Below are positions 6,443 to 7,524 of a DNA stretch of 7,524 nucleotides, in pieces. Made by a program: the position numbers and the translations under genes. Below the pieces are notes generated by a model. That model did no database searches. It was given only the letters and a program-made list of their open reading frames with translations, and was not told where the DNA came from. How positions within the stretch are numbered: position 1 is the stretch's first letter; the number at the start of each line of letters is the position of its first letter. Location: NCBI GenBank assembly GCA_005774595.1, contig VAUM01000071.1, forward strand, positions 1 to 7,524. Direction: 5' to 3'. Source of the DNA: Actinomycetota bacterium (GTDB taxonomy: Bacteria > Actinomycetota > Coriobacteriia > Anaerosomatales > D1FN1-002).

Positions 6443-7524
6443 GTGACGCGCCGCGTGAAGCTGGTCGCCACCCTCGGGCCCGCCTCGTCATCGCCCGCGG
6501 TCCTCGACGCGCTCGTGTCGACGGGACTCGACGTCGCCCGGCTCAACGCCTCACACGCGGGGCCCGAGGGGCTCGAGCCGCTGCTGGATGGCGTGCGCGC
6601 CGCCGCGCAGCGCGCCGGCAGGCACGTCGCGGTGATGCTCGACCTGTCGGGGCCCAAGATCCGCATCGGGCCGATGGCCGAGGGAGTCGTGCTCAAGGAG
6701 GGCGCCGTCTTCGAGCTTCGCGGCGGCGAGGAGTGCGCCGGCGACGCGACCCGCGCGTGCGTGACGCATGCGGGCCTGGCGAACGACGTGCGCACCGGTG
6801 ATGCGGTGCTGCTCGACGATGGGCGCGTGAGACTGCGCGTCGAGGACGTGAAGGGGCCGTCCGTGTTCACGCGCGTCGAGGTCGGCGGGCCCCTGAAGGC
6901 CCGCAAGGGCGTCAACGTCGCGGGCCGGACGCTGTCGGTCGACGGCGTGACACCCAAGGACCTCGACGACCTGGCATGGGGGCTTGATGTGGGCGTCGAC
7001 CTCGTGGCGCAGTCGTTCGTGCGCTCCGCAGCGGACGTCGAGCGCCTGCGCGCAGCGATGGGTGAGCGAGCGGTGCCCATCGTCGCCAAGGTCGAGAAGC
7101 ACGAGGCGCTCGCCGCGCTGCCCGAGATCGTCGATGCGGCCGACGCGGTGATGGTCGCGCGCGGCGACCTGGGCGCCGAGACCTCGCCCGAGCGGGTGCC
7201 CGTGATCCAGCGAGGGCTCGTGCGCATGGCGCGCGAGGCGGGCAGGCCCGTCATCGTGGCCACCGAGATGCTCCAGTCGATGCTGACCGCCGACCGGCCC
7301 ACGCGCGCGGAGGCGTCCGACGTGGCGACCGCGGTCTTCCAGCGCGCGGACGCGGTGATGCTCTCGGGCGAGACGGCCGTCGGCGCCCATCCCATCGAGG
7401 CGCTCGCCGCCGCGGCGCGCATCGCGGAAGCCGCCGAGGAGGCGGCCGAGGGCGGCATGCCGCTGCCGGAGCCCGGGGGCCACTGGGACGTCACCCTCGC
7501 GGTCTCGGACGCGGTCTGCGAGCT
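6443..7524 (+). CDS. pyk: Pyruvate kinase, 3'-truncated by the window edge
   Basis: Pyruvate kinase transfers the phosphate of phosphoenolpyruvate to ADP, giving pyruvate and ATP in the last step of glycolysis. The frame is open to the last base; 360 codons are present and the allosteric C-terminal domain is only beginning. The start is GTG 6443, eight bases after the previous stop, with AGGGG at 6433-6437; the resulting TRRVKLVATLGPAS matches actinobacterial N-termini. Key residues seen: Arg33, Asn35 and Ser37 in RLNASH; Asp67 in DLSGPKIR; Lys216 and Glu218 in AKVEK; Asp242 in VARGDLG; Thr274 in IVATEML; then PTRAEASDVATAV and AVMLSGETAVG. Catalytic and metal-binding residues are retained. 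Oddities are Ala for the usual Phe and Gly in RLNFSHG (positions 36 and 39), Glu275 where Gln is usual, and a diverged domain B ending (KGVNVAGRTLSVDGVTPKD). The following gene content cannot be seen. Confidence 0.94.
   Translation, partial: MTRRVKLVATLGPASSSPAVLDALVSTGLDVARLNASHAGPEGLEPLLDGVRAAAQRAGRHVAVMLDLSGPKIRIGPMAEGVVLKEGAVFELRGGEECAGDATRACVTHAGLANDVRTGDAVLLDDGRVRLRVEDVKGPSVFTRVEVGGPLKARKGVNVAGRTLSVDGVTPKDLDDLAWGLDVGVDLVAQSFVRSAADVERLRAAMGERAVPIVAKVEKHEALAALPEIVDAADAVMVARGDLGAETSPERVPVIQRGLVRMAREAGRPVIVATEMLQSMLTADRPTRAEASDVATAVFQRADAVMLSGETAVGAHPIEALAAAARIAEAAEEAAEGGMPLPEPGGHWDVTLAVSDAVCE

Noticed and set aside
1..7524. Mobile element, defence island, CRISPR array or other undescribed system
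   Set aside because: All space is filled by same-strand housekeeping genes of uniform composition. I found no transposase, integrase, spaced repeats, tRNA-like end or composition break.

Overview
This window is a contiguous run of housekeeping genes, all on the plus strand, from a very GC-rich bacterium. It holds six coding regions: the 3' part of mfd (transcription-repair coupling factor), a parvulin-type peptidyl-prolyl isomerase lipoprotein, mazG (nucleoside triphosphate pyrophosphohydrolase), eno (enolase), an unassigned protein with a methyltransferase-like fold, and the 5' part of the pyruvate kinase gene. There are no RNA genes, insertion sequences, CRISPR arrays or phage genes, and no gene-free stretch longer than about 50 bases.

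The organism is most likely a member of the Actinomycetota. Codons are strongly biased to G or C at the third position. The order mfd, mazG, a lipoprotein gene and eno is, from memory, also found in mycobacteria. The pyruvate kinase N-terminus and its nucleotide-domain motifs resemble actinobacterial enzymes. The extra parvulin lipoprotein next to mfd also recalls clostridial mfd neighbourhoods, so a deep-branching actinobacterial class such as Coriobacteriia is plausible. That placement is inference, not proof.

Layout: 1-2271 mfd C-terminal three-quarters or less, truncated at the left edge; 2304-3359 lipoprotein foldase, preceded by a good ribosome-binding site and a candidate extended -10 promoter inside the end of mfd; 3389-4249 mazG; 4246-5535 eno, overlapping mazG by four bases (ATGA); 5586-6434 methyltransferase-like protein with a GTG start and a perfect AGGAGG; 6443-7524 pyruvate kinase with a GTG start, cut by the right edge.

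The genes are packed closely (gaps of 32, 29, -4, 50 and 8 bases) with no convincing terminator, so co-transcription of most or all is likely. Functionally the run joins DNA repair coupled to transcription, folding of exported proteins, nucleotide-pool cleaning, and the last two steps of glycolysis (2-phosphoglycerate to phosphoenolpyruvate to pyruvate). I see no new defence, mobile or biosynthetic system. The most interesting items are the uncharacterised protein between eno and the pyruvate kinase gene, the promoter candidate marked by a rare ATA codon, and active-site-adjacent substitutions in the pyruvate kinase.
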